DNA of 37,958 bases, from the NCBI GenBank assembly GCA_009780695.1, contig WQZN01000020.1, forward strand, positions 1 to 37,958, read 5' to 3'. Positions 1 through 7,996 of this stretch are shown piece by piece. The stretch is from Microbacteriaceae bacterium (GTDB lineage Bacteria > Actinomycetota > Actinomycetes > Actinomycetales > Microbacteriaceae). The position numbers were made by a program, and so were the translations under genes. Position 1 is the first letter of the stretch. The number at the start of each line of letters is the position of its first letter. The notes beneath the pieces were generated by a model, which did not search any database, was not told the DNA's origin, and saw only the letters and a program-made list of their open reading frames with translations.

Positions 1-498
1 ATCGAGAAGGCCACGGGCATCGCCCGCCAGATGGTCACCGAGTACGGCATGAGCGCCGACATCGGCTCGGTCAAGCTCGGCGGGGCATCCGGCGAGATGT
101 TCCTCGGCCGCGACATGGGCCACCAGCGCGACTACTCGGAGAACATCGCCGAGAAGGTCGACGCCGAGGTGCGCACCCTGATCGAGAAGGCGCACGACGA
201 GGCCTACGAGGTGCTGAACGCCAACCGCGACATCCTCGACCGCCTCGCGCACGAGCTGCTCGAGAAGGAGACGCTGGACCACAACCAGATCGCCGAGATC
301 TTCGCGAACGTGCAGAAGCTGCCCGAGCGCCCGCAGTGGCTCTCGAGCCCGAACCGGCCGATCTCGAACATCCCGCCCATCGAGATGCCGAAGGCCAACG
401 CGCCGATCGACCCCGAGATCACCGACGGCGGCATCGACAGCGGCACCCCGGCGCCGCGTCGCAGCCCCGGCATCAACCCGCGCCCCGCGACCGCGTAA
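1..498 (+). CDS. ftsH: ATP-dependent zinc metalloprotease FtsH, C-terminal part (5' truncated)
   Basis: The reading frame is open from base 1, so only the C-terminal 165 residues are present. The segment with ATGIARQMVTEYGMS and later GGASGEMFLGRDMG is the C-terminal part of the M41 peptidase domain of FtsH, the membrane-anchored AAA protease. The HEXXH zinc site and the AAA module lie upstream of the window. The helical part (EKVDAEVRTLIEKAHDEA, ETLDHNQIAEIF) is followed by a proline-rich tail of about 60 residues, which is usual for actinobacterial FtsH. The gene ends 8 bases before folE, so the folate genes probably form one transcription unit with it. Confidence 0.96.
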   Translation: MEKATGIARQMVTEYGMSADIGSVKLGGASGEMFLGRDMGHQRDYSENIAEKVDAEVRTLIEKAHDEAYEVLNANRDILDRLAHELLEKETLDHNQIAEIFANVQKLPERPQWLSSPNRPISNIPPIEMPKANAPIDPEITDGGIDSGTPAPRRSPGINPRPATA

Positions 499-506
499 GG
501 CGCCAC

Positions 507-1082
507 GTGGGGATCGACCGCGCACGGGTCGAGGCCGCCGTGGCCGAGCTCCTCGCCGCCATCGGCGAGGAGCCTGCGCGTGAGGGCCTGCGCGAGACCC
601 CGACGAGGGTGGCGGATGCCTACGCCGAGTTCTTCGCGGGAATCGGCGCCGACCCGCTCGAGCCGCTGCGCGAGTCGATCGCCGTGGAGGACGCCGACCC
701 CGAGCTCGTGATCGTGCGCGACCTCGAGTTCCGCTCGGTGTGCGAGCACCACCTGCTGCCGTTCCTCGGGCGCGCTCACCTCGCGTACCTGCCGGGCGAC
801 CGCGTCGTCGGCCTCGGCCGCCTGCCGCGCGTCGTCGACATCATCGCGGCGCGCCCGCAGATCCAGGAACGGCTGACCGAGCAGGTCGCGGACGCCCTGA
901 TGCAGGGCCTCGGGGCCCGGGGCGCTCTCGTCGTCGTCGACGCGCAGCACCAGTGCGTCACGACCCGCGGCGCCCGCCAGGTGCACTCGTCGACCGTGAC
1001 CGTCGCAAGCCGCGGCGAGCTCGCCGAGCCGCTGCGCCGGGCCGAGGTCGTGGCCCTGATCGGCACGGGAATCGTCTCGTGA
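507..1082 (+). CDS. folE: GTP cyclohydrolase I
   Basis: Converts GTP to 7,8-dihydroneopterin triphosphate, the first step of folate synthesis, in the cytosol. The 191-residue product has the zinc site CEHH (Cys79, His82) and a second cysteine (Cys150) in HQCVTTRG, plus the RPQIQERLTEQVA helix of the family. I chose the GTG at 507 because it is the first start after the ftsH stop and gives the usual family length; the open frame continues further upstream inside ftsH. The stop overlaps the folP GTG by 4 bases, which points to translational coupling. Confidence 0.95.
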   Translation: MGIDRARVEAAVAELLAAIGEEPAREGLRETPTRVADAYAEFFAGIGADPLEPLRESIAVEDADPELVIVRDLEFRSVCEHHLLPFLGRAHLAYLPGDRVVGLGRLPRVVDIIAARPQIQERLTEQVADALMQGLGARGALVVVDAQHQCVTTRGARQVHSSTVTVASRGELAEPLRRAEVVALIGTGIVS

Positions 1083-1882
1083 CCGTCATCATGGGCGTGC
1101 TCAACATCACGCCCGACTCGTTCAGCGACGGCGGGAAGTGGACGTCGGTGGACGCGGCGGTGGCGCACGCCGAGCTGCTCGTCGCGCAGGGCGCCGATCT
1201 CGTGGACGTCGGCGGCGAGTCGACACGCCCCGGTGCCCCCCGGGTGCCCGTCGAGCGCGAGCTCGGCCGCGTGCTGCCGGTGATCGCCGAGCTCACGGCG
1301 CGGGGCATCCGCACCTCGATCGACACGATGAACGCCGCGACCGCGCGCGCCGCCGTCGCGGCGGGCACGAGCTGGATCAACGACGTGTCGGGCGGGCAGG
1401 CCGACCCCGAGATGCTCGGCGCGGCGGCCGAGCTCGGCTGCGGCTTCCTGCTCAGCCACTGGCGCGGGCACAGCGCCGACATGAACGCGATGGCGAGCTA
1501 CGGGGATGTCGCGACCGAGGTGCGCGACGAGCTGAGAGCCCAGATCGACCGGGCGCTGGACGCCGGCATTCACGGCTCCGACCTCGTGGTCGACCCCGGG
1601 CTCGGCTTCGCGAAGGACGCGGAGCACAACTGGCGCGTGCTCGGCCGCATCGACCTGCTCGAAGACCTCGGCCACCCCGTGCTGATCGGCGCGAGCCGCA
1701 AGCGCTTCCTCGGTGCGCTGCTGCCGGCCGACGCGGCCGTGACCGATCGCGACCTGCCGACCGCGGTCGTCACCGCGCTCGCCGCGCGAGCGGGCGTGTG
1801 GGGCGTGCGTGTTCACGACGTCGCCTCGACGCGTCTCGCGCTCGATGTCGTCGAGGCGTGGGATCGTGGGTCACGTGGCTGA
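1079..1882 (+). CDS. folP: dihydropteroate synthase
   Basis: Condenses hydroxymethyl-dihydropterin diphosphate with p-aminobenzoate; this is the sulfonamide target enzyme. Motifs in order are GVLNITPDSFSDGG, DVGGESTRPGA, INDVSG, DPGLGFAK and IGASRKRFLG, which cover the pterin and diphosphate-binding loops of the TIM barrel. The product is 267 residues, the normal length. The start is the GTG at 1079, which overlaps the folE stop (GTGA); an ATG four codons later is a possible alternative. It is the second gene of the folE-folP-folB-folK string. Confidence 0.96.
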   Translation: MTVIMGVLNITPDSFSDGGKWTSVDAAVAHAELLVAQGADLVDVGGESTRPGAPRVPVERELGRVLPVIAELTARGIRTSIDTMNAATARAAVAAGTSWINDVSGGQADPEMLGAAAELGCGFLLSHWRGHSADMNAMASYGDVATEVRDELRAQIDRALDAGIHGSDLVVDPGLGFAKDAEHNWRVLGRIDLLEDLGHPVLIGASRKRFLGALLPADAAVTDRDLPTAVVTALAARAGVWGVRVHDVASTRLALDVVEAWDRGSRG

Positions 1883-2312
1883 TTCGATCACCCTCACCGG
1901 CCTCGCCGTGCGTGCGAACCACGGCGTCTTCGACTTCGAGCGCACGAACGGCCAGACCTTCCTCATCGACGTCACCGTGTGGCTCGACCTCGGCCCGGCG
2001 GCGCGCGGCGACGCGCTGGCCGCGACCGTGCACTACGGCGAGCTCGCCGAGGCCGTGCACGCGGCGGTCGCGGCCGACCCGGTCGACCTGATCGAGACCG
2101 TGGCCGAGCGGGTGGCCCGGGTGGCGCTGTCGTTCGCGGCCGTCGAGCGGGTGCGCGCGACCGTGCACAAGCCCGACGCGCCGATCGAGCTGGCCTTCGA
2201 CGACGTCGCCGTGACGGTCGAGCGCGACCGGCTGTGGTTCGAGCTGGCGGGCGAGGACGCCGCGGCTCGGGCCTCCTCCTCCGCCGCATCGGGAACGCGG
2301 GCATCGGCATGA
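1875..2312 (+). CDS. folB: dihydroneopterin aldolase
   Basis: Cleaves 7,8-dihydroneopterin to 6-hydroxymethyl-dihydropterin and glycolaldehyde. The protein has the family N-terminus DSITLTGLAV, the ANHGVFDFE segment with the substrate-binding Glu, and the VHKPDAPI segment with the conserved Lys. The GTG at 1875 gives the usual VADSITL start and a product of 145 residues; a GTG at 1866 is possible. It overlaps folP by 8 bases and folK by 4. The Ala/Ser-rich C-terminal tail is longer than the catalytic core needs and looks unstructured. Confidence 0.94.
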   Translation: MADSITLTGLAVRANHGVFDFERTNGQTFLIDVTVWLDLGPAARGDALAATVHYGELAEAVHAAVAADPVDLIETVAERVARVALSFAAVERVRATVHKPDAPIELAFDDVAVTVERDRLWFELAGEDAAARASSSAASGTRASA

Positions 2313-2854
2313 TCCGCATCCCCGATCGGCACGGCCTCGAGAACGCGCGGCGCCTGCGCCCCGTGGTCATCGCGCTCGGCAGCAACCTGGGCGACCGCGG
2401 CGAGACGCTGCGCGCGGCCGTCGCGGCGTTGCGCGAGACGCCGGGCATCGAGGTGACGGCGGTCTCGCCCGCGGTCGAGTCGGTCGCCGTGAAGCTCAGC
2501 GGGCTCGACCCCGCAGCGCCGCGCTACCTGAACGCCGTCGTGCTCGTCGACACGCTGCTGTCGCCGCACGAGCTGCTCGCCGAGCTGCACCGCATCGAAG
2601 CCGGGCACGGCCGGGTGCGCGCCGAGCGCTGGGGCGATCGCACGCTCGACCTCGACGTGATCGACTTCGACGGGCTCGAGTCGGCCGACCCGGCGCTCGT
2701 GCTGCCGCACCCACGCGCTCGGGATCGCGCCTTCGTGCTGGCCCCGTGGCTCGCCGTCGACCCCGAGGCGTTCCTGCCGGGCGTGGGTCGGGTCGATGCG
2801 CTGCTCGCCGAGCTCGGCGACGACACCGTGCGAGCCGAGGGGGTCGAGCTGTGA
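2309..2854 (+). CDS. folK: 6-hydroxymethyl-7,8-dihydropterin pyrophosphokinase
   Basis: Transfers diphosphate from ATP to hydroxymethyl-dihydropterin, giving the FolP substrate. Family motifs are ALGSNLGDRGETLRAA, RWGDRTLDLDVI (catalytic Arg and metal-binding Asp residues) and LPHPRARDRAFVLAPW. The product is 181 residues. The ATG at 2309 overlaps the folB stop (ATGA), and the stop overlaps the next gene (GTGA). About 20 residues before the core (MIRIPDRHGLENARRL) are unusual for HPPK and may be a lineage-specific extension. Confidence 0.95.
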   Translation: MIRIPDRHGLENARRLRPVVIALGSNLGDRGETLRAAVAALRETPGIEVTAVSPAVESVAVKLSGLDPAAPRYLNAVVLVDTLLSPHELLAELHRIEAGHGRVRAERWGDRTLDLDVIDFDGLESADPALVLPHPRARDRAFVLAPWLAVDPEAFLPGVGRVDALLAELGDDTVRAEGVEL

Positions 2855-3354
2855 AGCGGACGAGTGCTGCGGTGCTGTGGGTCGTCGGGTTGGTGCTCGT
2901 CGGGGTCGGGCTGCTGACGGATGCCGCGCTCGCGGCATCCGGCAACGCCCTGCTCGTGCCGCCGATCACGCTCAGCGTCACGCTCGCGGTCATCGGCGGC
3001 GTGGTCGTGGCGCTCGCCTGGCCGATCCGGCGCGCGGTGAAGGGCACCGCGAAGCTGCGCATGGACCCGTTCCGCGCCGCGCGCACCGCCGTGCTCGCGA
3101 AGGCCTGCTCGCTCGTCGGCGCGGTGTTCGCCGGGTTCGCGACCGGCATGCTCGTGTTCGTGCTGACGCGTTCCGTGGTGGCGGATGCCTCGAGCATCTG
3201 GCTCACCGCCCTCGCAGTCATCGGCGGGCTCATCCTGCTCGGTTGCGGCCTCGTCGCGGAGTGGTTCTGCACCCTGCCGCCGCCTTCGGACGACGACGCG
3301 GAGGCCGAGCGCCGCCGCCGCACCGACCCGGGCACGAGCCACTCGCACGCGTAG
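2851..3354 (+). CDS. DUF3180 family membrane protein
   Basis: A 167-residue protein with four hydrophobic segments at roughly residues 7-27, 38-58, 76-100 and 110-135, and a charged, cytosol-like tail (DDDAEAERRRR). It matches the actinobacterial DUF3180 family, which regularly follows folK. Function is unknown. The GTG start at 2851 overlaps the folK stop by 4 bases, so it is the last gene of the folate operon. Its stop is followed by the tandem palindromes at 3382-3508. Confidence 0.85.
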   Translation: MKRTSAAVLWVVGLVLVGVGLLTDAALAASGNALLVPPITLSVTLAVIGGVVVALAWPIRRAVKGTAKLRMDPFRAARTAVLAKACSLVGAVFAGFATGMLVFVLTRSVVADASSIWLTALAVIGGLILLGCGLVAEWFCTLPPPSDDDAEAERRRRTDPGTSHSHA

Positions 3355-3381
3355 CCCCGCCTCGGGTCTCGGCCGCTGCGT

Positions 3382-3508
3382 CGGTCGTCACAAAGTGCGG
3401 TTTCGCGCCCGGCTCCCGCGACTTTTCGACGACCGCGGCCGCAACGCAGAAGCCGGTCGTCACAAAGTCGGCCTTCCATCGCGTGAAAGGCGACTTTGTG
3501 ACGACCGG
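3382..3508. repeat. two tandem palindromic units (REP-like element or bidirectional terminator)
   Basis: Unit 2 is a perfect 18-bp inverted repeat: CCGGTCGTCACAAAGTCG at 3453-3470 against its reverse complement at 3491-3508, with a 20-nt spacer. Unit 1 is a decayed copy: CGGTCGTCACAAAGT at 3382-3396 against CGACTTTTCGACGACCG at 3419-3435. The same arm sequence in both units shows duplication of one element, not chance. It lies between the converging DUF3180 and bioY genes, so it may also end transcription from both sides. Confidence 0.85.
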
Positions 3509-3534
3509 CAGGGGGGTCCGTCGTCGTCGGGCGG

Positions 3535-4140
3535 CTACTTCTGGAAGAAGCTCAGCGCCTTCCACGCGAGGGGCAGCGCCGTCGCGGCGATGGCCCACTT
3601 GACGAGGCCGCCGATGACGAACGGGGTGAAGCCCGCGGCCATCACGGCGTCGAAGCCATGCGGGTAGCCGAAGTGCGCGAGGGCGCCGGCGAGCCAGGGC
3701 AGTCCGAAGAAGAACGGCACGGCCGAAGCGAGGCCGAAGCCCGCGACCGAGAGCAGCGGGCGGCGGTCCCAGCGGTGCTCCGAGAGCCAGCCGACGAGCG
3801 CGGCGGCCGGGATGAAGCCGATGACGAAGCCGAAGCTCGGCAGCACGTCGGCGCCGAGGCCGTGGCTCGCGCCGCTGAAGATCGGGGCGCCGAGCACGCC
3901 GGCGAGCAGGTACAGCACCATCGACGCGGTGCCGCGCCAGGTGCCGAGCGTCGCGCCGACGAGCACGACCGCGAGGGTCTGGCCCGTGATCGGCACGGGC
4001 CAGAGTGGAACCTGCACCTGGGCGAGCAGCGCCGTGAAGGCGGCGCCGCCGAGCACGAGCAGCGAGTCGGCGAGGATGCCGCGGCGCACGAGGGCGTCGG
4101 CGAGGACGGGGCGATGGAGCGGAGCGCTGGCGATCGTCAT
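3535..4140 (-). CDS. bioY: BioY biotin transporter, S component
   Basis: Substrate-binding membrane subunit of a biotin ECF transporter. The 201-residue product has about six hydrophobic segments and the family regions VPLWPVPITGQTLAVVLVG, GVLGAPIFSG and a Gly-rich loop near SHGLGADVLPSFGF. No ecfA or ecfT partner is nearby, so it must share an energising module encoded elsewhere or act alone, as has been proposed for some BioY proteins. The ATG at 4140 follows a -10-like TAGTGT by only 7 nt, so the mRNA is probably leaderless. It interrupts the otherwise collinear fol-panC gene order. Confidence 0.94.
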   Translation of the reverse strand: MTIASAPLHRPVLADALVRRGILADSLLVLGGAAFTALLAQVQVPLWPVPITGQTLAVVLVGATLGTWRGTASMVLYLLAGVLGAPIFSGASHGLGADVLPSFGFVIGFIPAAALVGWLSEHRWDRRPLLSVAGFGLASAVPFFFGLPWLAGALAHFGYPHGFDAVMAAGFTPFVIGGLVKWAIAATALPLAWKALSFFQK

Positions 4141-4147
4141 GCGCTCA

Positions 4148-4153
4148 ACACTA
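4148..4153 (-). promoter_or_regulatory. -10-like hexamer of bioY
   Basis: On the minus strand this reads TAGTGT and ends 7 nt before the bioY ATG. No good -35 is visible. The spacing implies transcription starting at or very near the start codon. Confidence 0.5.
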
Positions 4154-4271
4154 GATGAGCCCGGAATGCCGGTGCTTGGCGAAGACCTACATCGATCGAG
4201 CGGATCCCTTGGCGCTGTTCCATGGCTGCGGGGCGTTGCGGCGCGGCATCCCCCGTTCCAGCATGGAAGGC

Positions 4272-5177
4272 ATGAGCAGCGCGAGCGGAATGCGGAAGTG
4301 GCTCGTCGCGGGGGCGGCCGTCGTGGTCGCCGTGGGCATCGCGGCGGCCGCGACGGCGATGTTCCGGCCGGGAGCGCCCGAGCCGACGGCGACGCGGGCC
4401 GCGGCGCCGACGCACTCGGCGACGCCCACGCCCACCGCCCCGCCCACCCCGACCCGCACCGGCCCCGCCGCCAACACGGCGAGCTACGACCTCGCGCCGC
4501 TGCCCACCGTCGACGTGTACCTCGTCGATCCGCACCTGCCGCTCGACCCGGCCCCGAACGCCCGTGCGACCGGGCTCGTCGCCTACCCGGCGAAGACCGC
4601 GATCCCGGTCTTCGCCACGCCCACGGGCGCGCCGGTCGCGAGCCTTGCCGAGCACCCGCGCGAGAGCGGCGGCGCCTTTCCCGTGATCACCGCCTACACC
4701 GACTGGGTCGAGGTGCTGCTCGTGGGGCGCGAGGGCGTGCCGCCGTCGGGGAACGCGCACCAGACGTCCGGCTGGCTCCGCCGCGCCGAGGTGCGCCTCG
4801 CCGACAACAGCACGCACATCGTGGTGAACCTCTCGAAGCACACGATCGACCTCGTGACCTCCGCGGGGACGACGCGCGTCGCGGACGACTTCGGCTGGGG
4901 CACCCCGGCGACGCCGACTCCCGTCGGGCGCACCTTCGTCATGGAGGTCGCGGTGGCCCCGGCGCTGACCTATACGCGCGGCCATCCCATCGTGTATCTC
5001 GCGACGCAGTCGCAGACCCTGCGCGGTTTCGATGGCCAGGGCGTCGCGGTGACGGCGATCCACTACCACGACGCGCACGCGGGGGCGATCTCGAACGGCT
5101 GCATCCGCGTCGACGCCCACGCCATCGGACTGCTCGACACGGTGCCGCCCGGCACCGTCGTGTACATCCAGAAGTAG
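4272..5177 (+). CDS. L,D-transpeptidase (YkuD domain), membrane-anchored
   Basis: A likely envelope enzyme that forms 3-3 peptidoglycan cross-links or attaches proteins to peptidoglycan. The ~301-residue product begins with a short basic stretch and one transmembrane or signal segment (about residues 10-30). A Pro/Thr-rich linker of about 35 residues and a middle region ending near GWLRRAEVRL follow, then a C-terminal YkuD domain with IHYHD and ISNGCIRVD, which carries the catalytic Cys. The start is uncertain among ATGs at 4263, 4272 and 4290; 4272 gives the cleanest signal-anchor. The gene is divergent from bioY. Confidence 0.88.
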   Translation: MSSASGMRKWLVAGAAVVVAVGIAAAATAMFRPGAPEPTATRAAAPTHSATPTPTAPPTPTRTGPAANTASYDLAPLPTVDVYLVDPHLPLDPAPNARATGLVAYPAKTAIPVFATPTGAPVASLAEHPRESGGAFPVITAYTDWVEVLLVGREGVPPSGNAHQTSGWLRRAEVRLADNSTHIVVNLSKHTIDLVTSAGTTRVADDFGWGTPATPTPVGRTFVMEVAVAPALTYTRGHPIVYLATQSQTLRGFDGQGVAVTAIHYHDAHAGAISNGCIRVDAHAIGLLDTVPPGTVVYIQK

Positions 5178-5208
5178 GGCAGGGCCCGGCGATGTCGGAT
5201 GCCGCGCA

Positions 5209-5214
5209 TACGAT
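5209..5214 (+). promoter_or_regulatory. -10-like hexamer of the first PH-domain gene
   Basis: TACGAT ends 6 nt before the GTG at 5221, a spacing that suggests a leaderless transcript. No clear -35 is visible. Confidence 0.4.
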
Positions 5215-5220
5215 GAACCC

Positions 5221-5706
5221 GTGGCACAGCGGCTCGACATCGACGGTGAATGGCACCGGGTCTCACCGAAGTACGTCTGGATCGTGATCGTCGGCTCCCT
5301 CGTGGGCGCGGCGTTCTCGGCTGCCGTCGTCGTGCTGGTCTGGTGGGCCTTCGCCTGGGTGTGGTGGGGCTGGCTGCTGATCGCGGCGCTCGTCGTCGGC
5401 TACGGCATCCAGCTCGTGGTCGCCCCGCGCCGCGCGCGTGCGATCGGCTACCGCATGCGCGACGACGACCTCGTGCTGCGCCGCGGCATCGCGTGGCTGC
5501 GCATCGTCGCGGTGCCCTACGGCCGCATGCAGCTCATCGACGTGCAGCGCGGCCCGATCAGCCGCTGGCTCGGCCTCTCCGACCTGCGGTTCATCACCGC
5601 GAGCTCGGGCAGCAACGTGTCGATCCCCGGGCTGCCCGCCGAGCTCGCCGACGAGCTGCGCGACCGGCTGATCGCGCTGGCGGAAACCCGCCGCGCGGGC
5701 TTGTGA
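5221..5706 (+). CDS. bacterial PH-domain membrane protein (YdbS-like)
   Basis: A 161-residue protein with two adjacent transmembrane segments (about residues 19-42 and 45-63), then one bacterial PH-like domain (bPH_2). The typical motif runs from DDDLVLRRGI through QLIDVQRGPISRWLGL to a glycine-rich end. It pairs with the larger protein downstream; such YdbS/YdbT pairs are common in Gram-positive bacteria, and a link to resistance to some membrane-active bacteriocins has been reported for the Bacillus pair. The GTG start is supported by the -10-like TACGAT just upstream and the hydrophilic N-terminus. Confidence 0.85.
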   Translation: MAQRLDIDGEWHRVSPKYVWIVIVGSLVGAAFSAAVVVLVWWAFAWVWWGWLLIAALVVGYGIQLVVAPRRARAIGYRMRDDDLVLRRGIAWLRIVAVPYGRMQLIDVQRGPISRWLGLSDLRFITASSGSNVSIPGLPAELADELRDRLIALAETRRAGL

Positions 5707-5716
5707 GCCGGCCGTC

Positions 5717-7243
5717 ATGAACAACCTCGCCGACGGGCAGTGGCATCGCATGCACCCGGCCACGCCGCTGCTGCGCGGCGGCGCCGCACTGATCGCGATC
5801 CTCGCGATCGTGTTCGCGAACCTGCGCGAGCAGCTCATCGGCTGGATCGCGCACGTGCCCGACGGCGCGAGCCAGGGCGACCCCGTCTCGCAGATCATGC
5901 GGCACGGCTGGGGGCTGTGGGCGGCGCTCGGCGTGCTCGCCTTCCTCGGCCTGGTGACCGCGTGGTACCGGCTGACCTGGCGCATGACCGAATTCCGGGT
6001 CGGGGCGGATGCCGTCGAGCTCCGCTCGGGCGTGCTGAACCGGCAGAACCGCCAGGCCCGGCTCGACCGCATCCAGGGCGTCAACGTGCACCGCACGCTC
6101 TTCGCGCGCATTTTCGGCGCCGCCCGGCTCGAGATCGTCGTCGCCGGCAACGACGCCAACCTGCACCTGCAGTACCTGCACTCGGCTGCCGCGGAGGAGC
6201 TGCGACGGCAGATCCTCGGCATCTCGCACCGCGTGATCGCGGCGGAGGCCGCGGCCGTCGACGCCCTGCCGGGTGCGGCCGCCGGAGCGGCCGGGTCGGC
6301 GGCCCCGGCCGACCTCGGGGCGATCCTCGAGGCGCGCGCCGACGAGTTCCTGACCCCCGCCGACCTGCACCCCGACGCCGCGACCCCCGACTCGGTCGTC
6401 AAGGTGCACCCGGGCCGGCTGATCGGCTCGATCGTGCTCAGCCCGTTCACGCTCGTGCTCGTGGCGCTCGTCGTGTGGCTCGCGTTCGAGGTCGTGCGCG
6501 GCAACTACTACCTGCTCGTCGCCGTCATCCCGACCGTGTTCGGTCTGTTCACCGGCTACTCGCGGCGCTTCGGCCGCCTCGCGCGCTACACGGTCTCGGG
6601 CAGCGCCGACGGCGTGCGCGTGGGCTATGGCCTGCTCGCCACGAGCAGCGAGACGATCCCTGCCGGCCGCATCCACGCCGTCGGGGTCTCGCAGCCGCTC
6701 ATGTGGCGCCCGTTCGGCTGGTGGGCGATCCGCATCAACAGGGCCGGCCGCGGCAAGCAGCGCGGGCAGGCAGAGAACGCGTCGGTCGTGCTGCCGGTGG
6801 GGTCCCTCGAGGATGTCGCGCGGGTGCTTCCCCTGCTGCTCCCGGCATCCCCGGCCGCGTCCCTCGACCTGCTCATGAACGCGACGGCGCGCTACTCGCG
6901 CACGGCGCCGCCCATCTTCTCGCGGGCGCCGCGCGCCGCGATGTGGCTGCACCCCTTCGCATGGCGGCGCATCGGCTATGCGTATGTCGGCGACACGGTC
7001 GCGCTGCGCGAGGGCTTCATCGACCGCTCGCTGACCTTCGTGCCGCTCGCGCGCGTGCAGTCGGTCGCCGTGCGGCAGGGGCCGATCCACCGCTGGCTGG
7101 GGCTCGCGCAGGTCGCGGTGCACACGGTCGACGGCCGCATCCGCCCGCGCCTCGCGGCGATCGGCCTGACCGCCGGCGAGCAGCTCTTCGATCAGCTCGC
7201 GAGCAGTGCCGTACTGTTGGCGAGTCGTGACGCGAAGGGGTAG
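5717..7243 (+). CDS. bacterial PH-domain membrane protein with repeated bPH_2 domains (YdbT-like)
   Basis: A 508-residue protein with several transmembrane segments (about residues 22-37, 65-82, 240-262 and 268-283) and three bPH_2-like repeats. The repeats are recognisable from RLDRIQGVNVHRTLFARIFG, then IPAGRIHAVGVSQPLMWRPFG, then VPLARVQSVAVRQGPIHRWLG. The last repeat closely echoes the domain of the neighbour, suggesting an origin by duplication. The ATG at 5717 lies 10 bases after the preceding stop, so the two genes are co-transcribed. Ala-rich linkers separate the repeats. Confidence 0.86.
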   Translation: MNNLADGQWHRMHPATPLLRGGAALIAILAIVFANLREQLIGWIAHVPDGASQGDPVSQIMRHGWGLWAALGVLAFLGLVTAWYRLTWRMTEFRVGADAVELRSGVLNRQNRQARLDRIQGVNVHRTLFARIFGAARLEIVVAGNDANLHLQYLHSAAAEELRRQILGISHRVIAAEAAAVDALPGAAAGAAGSAAPADLGAILEARADEFLTPADLHPDAATPDSVVKVHPGRLIGSIVLSPFTLVLVALVVWLAFEVVRGNYYLLVAVIPTVFGLFTGYSRRFGRLARYTVSGSADGVRVGYGLLATSSETIPAGRIHAVGVSQPLMWRPFGWWAIRINRAGRGKQRGQAENASVVLPVGSLEDVARVLPLLLPASPAASLDLLMNATARYSRTAPPIFSRAPRAAMWLHPFAWRRIGYAYVGDTVALREGFIDRSLTFVPLARVQSVAVRQGPIHRWLGLAQVAVHTVDGRIRPRLAAIGLTAGEQLFDQLASSAVLLASRDAKG

Positions 7244-7249
7244 TGCACA

Positions 7250-7996
7250 GTGCAACAGCGATCGGGTCGGCTCGGTGTCGGCATCGTCGGCGCGGGGCGC
7301 GTCGGCCCCGTGCTCGGTGCGGCGCTGGCGGGCGCGGGCCACGCGATCGTCGGGGTGAACGCCGTGAGCGCGGCGAGCCGTGAGCGCGCCGAGGACATGC
7401 TGCCCGGGGTGCCCCTGCTCGAGACGCCCGAGCTGCTCGAACGCAGCGAGCTCGTGCTCGTCGCCGTGCCCGACGACCAGCTGCCTGGCCTCGTCGAGGG
7501 GCTCGCGGCGGTCGGAGCCTGGCAGCCCGGGCAGATCGTCGTGCACACGGCACCGGGGCTCGGGGCATCCGTGCTGCGCCCCGCGATGGCGCTCGGCGCG
7601 ATTCCGCTCGCGATCCACCCCGCGATGACCTTCACGGGCACGCGTCTCGATCTCGCGCGCATGGCCGAGACGTACTTCGCGGTGACGGCGCCCGCACCCG
7701 TGCAGCCGATCGGCCAGGCACTCGTCGTCGAGATGGGCGGTGAGCCCGTGCTCGTCGCCGAGGCCGATCGGGCCGCCTACGGCGAGGCGATCGCGACGGC
7801 CACGAGCTTCAGCCGCCGCATCGTCGAGCAGGCCACGGGCCTGCTGGGCGAGATCGGCTTCGAGCACCCCGGCGCCTACCTGAGCTCGCTCGTGCGCTCG
7901 ACCGTCGACGATGCTCTGCGCCGCGCCGGTGTGCCCGGCCCGCTCGACCTCGCCGGCCTCGAGCCGGCCGACTTCGACTTCCCGGAGGAAGCATGA
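7250..7996 (+). CDS. Rossmann-fold/DUF2520 protein
   Basis: A 248-residue protein with an N-terminal NAD(P)-binding Rossmann fold (VGIVGAGRVGPVLGAAL) and a C-terminal all-helical DUF2520 domain (about residues 125-235), which resembles dehydrogenases of the 6-phosphogluconate/ketopantoate reductase type. It overlaps panC by 4 bases. Given that position, a role in pantothenate synthesis, such as a ketopantoate reductase-like step, is plausible but inferred. The GTG start at 7250 is preceded by an AAGGGG-type ribosome binding site about 10 bases upstream. Confidence 0.85.
   Translation: MQQRSGRLGVGIVGAGRVGPVLGAALAGAGHAIVGVNAVSAASRERAEDMLPGVPLLETPELLERSELVLVAVPDDQLPGLVEGLAAVGAWQPGQIVVHTAPGLGASVLRPAMALGAIPLAIHPAMTFTGTRLDLARMAETYFAVTAPAPVQPIGQALVVEMGGEPVLVAEADRAAYGEAIATATSFSRRIVEQATGLLGEIGFEHPGAYLSSLVRSTVDDALRRAGVPGPLDLAGLEPADFDFPEEA

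Noticed and set aside
3382..3508. CRISPR-like repeats
   Set aside because: Only two units, organised as inverted pairs with unequal spacing, and no cas genes.
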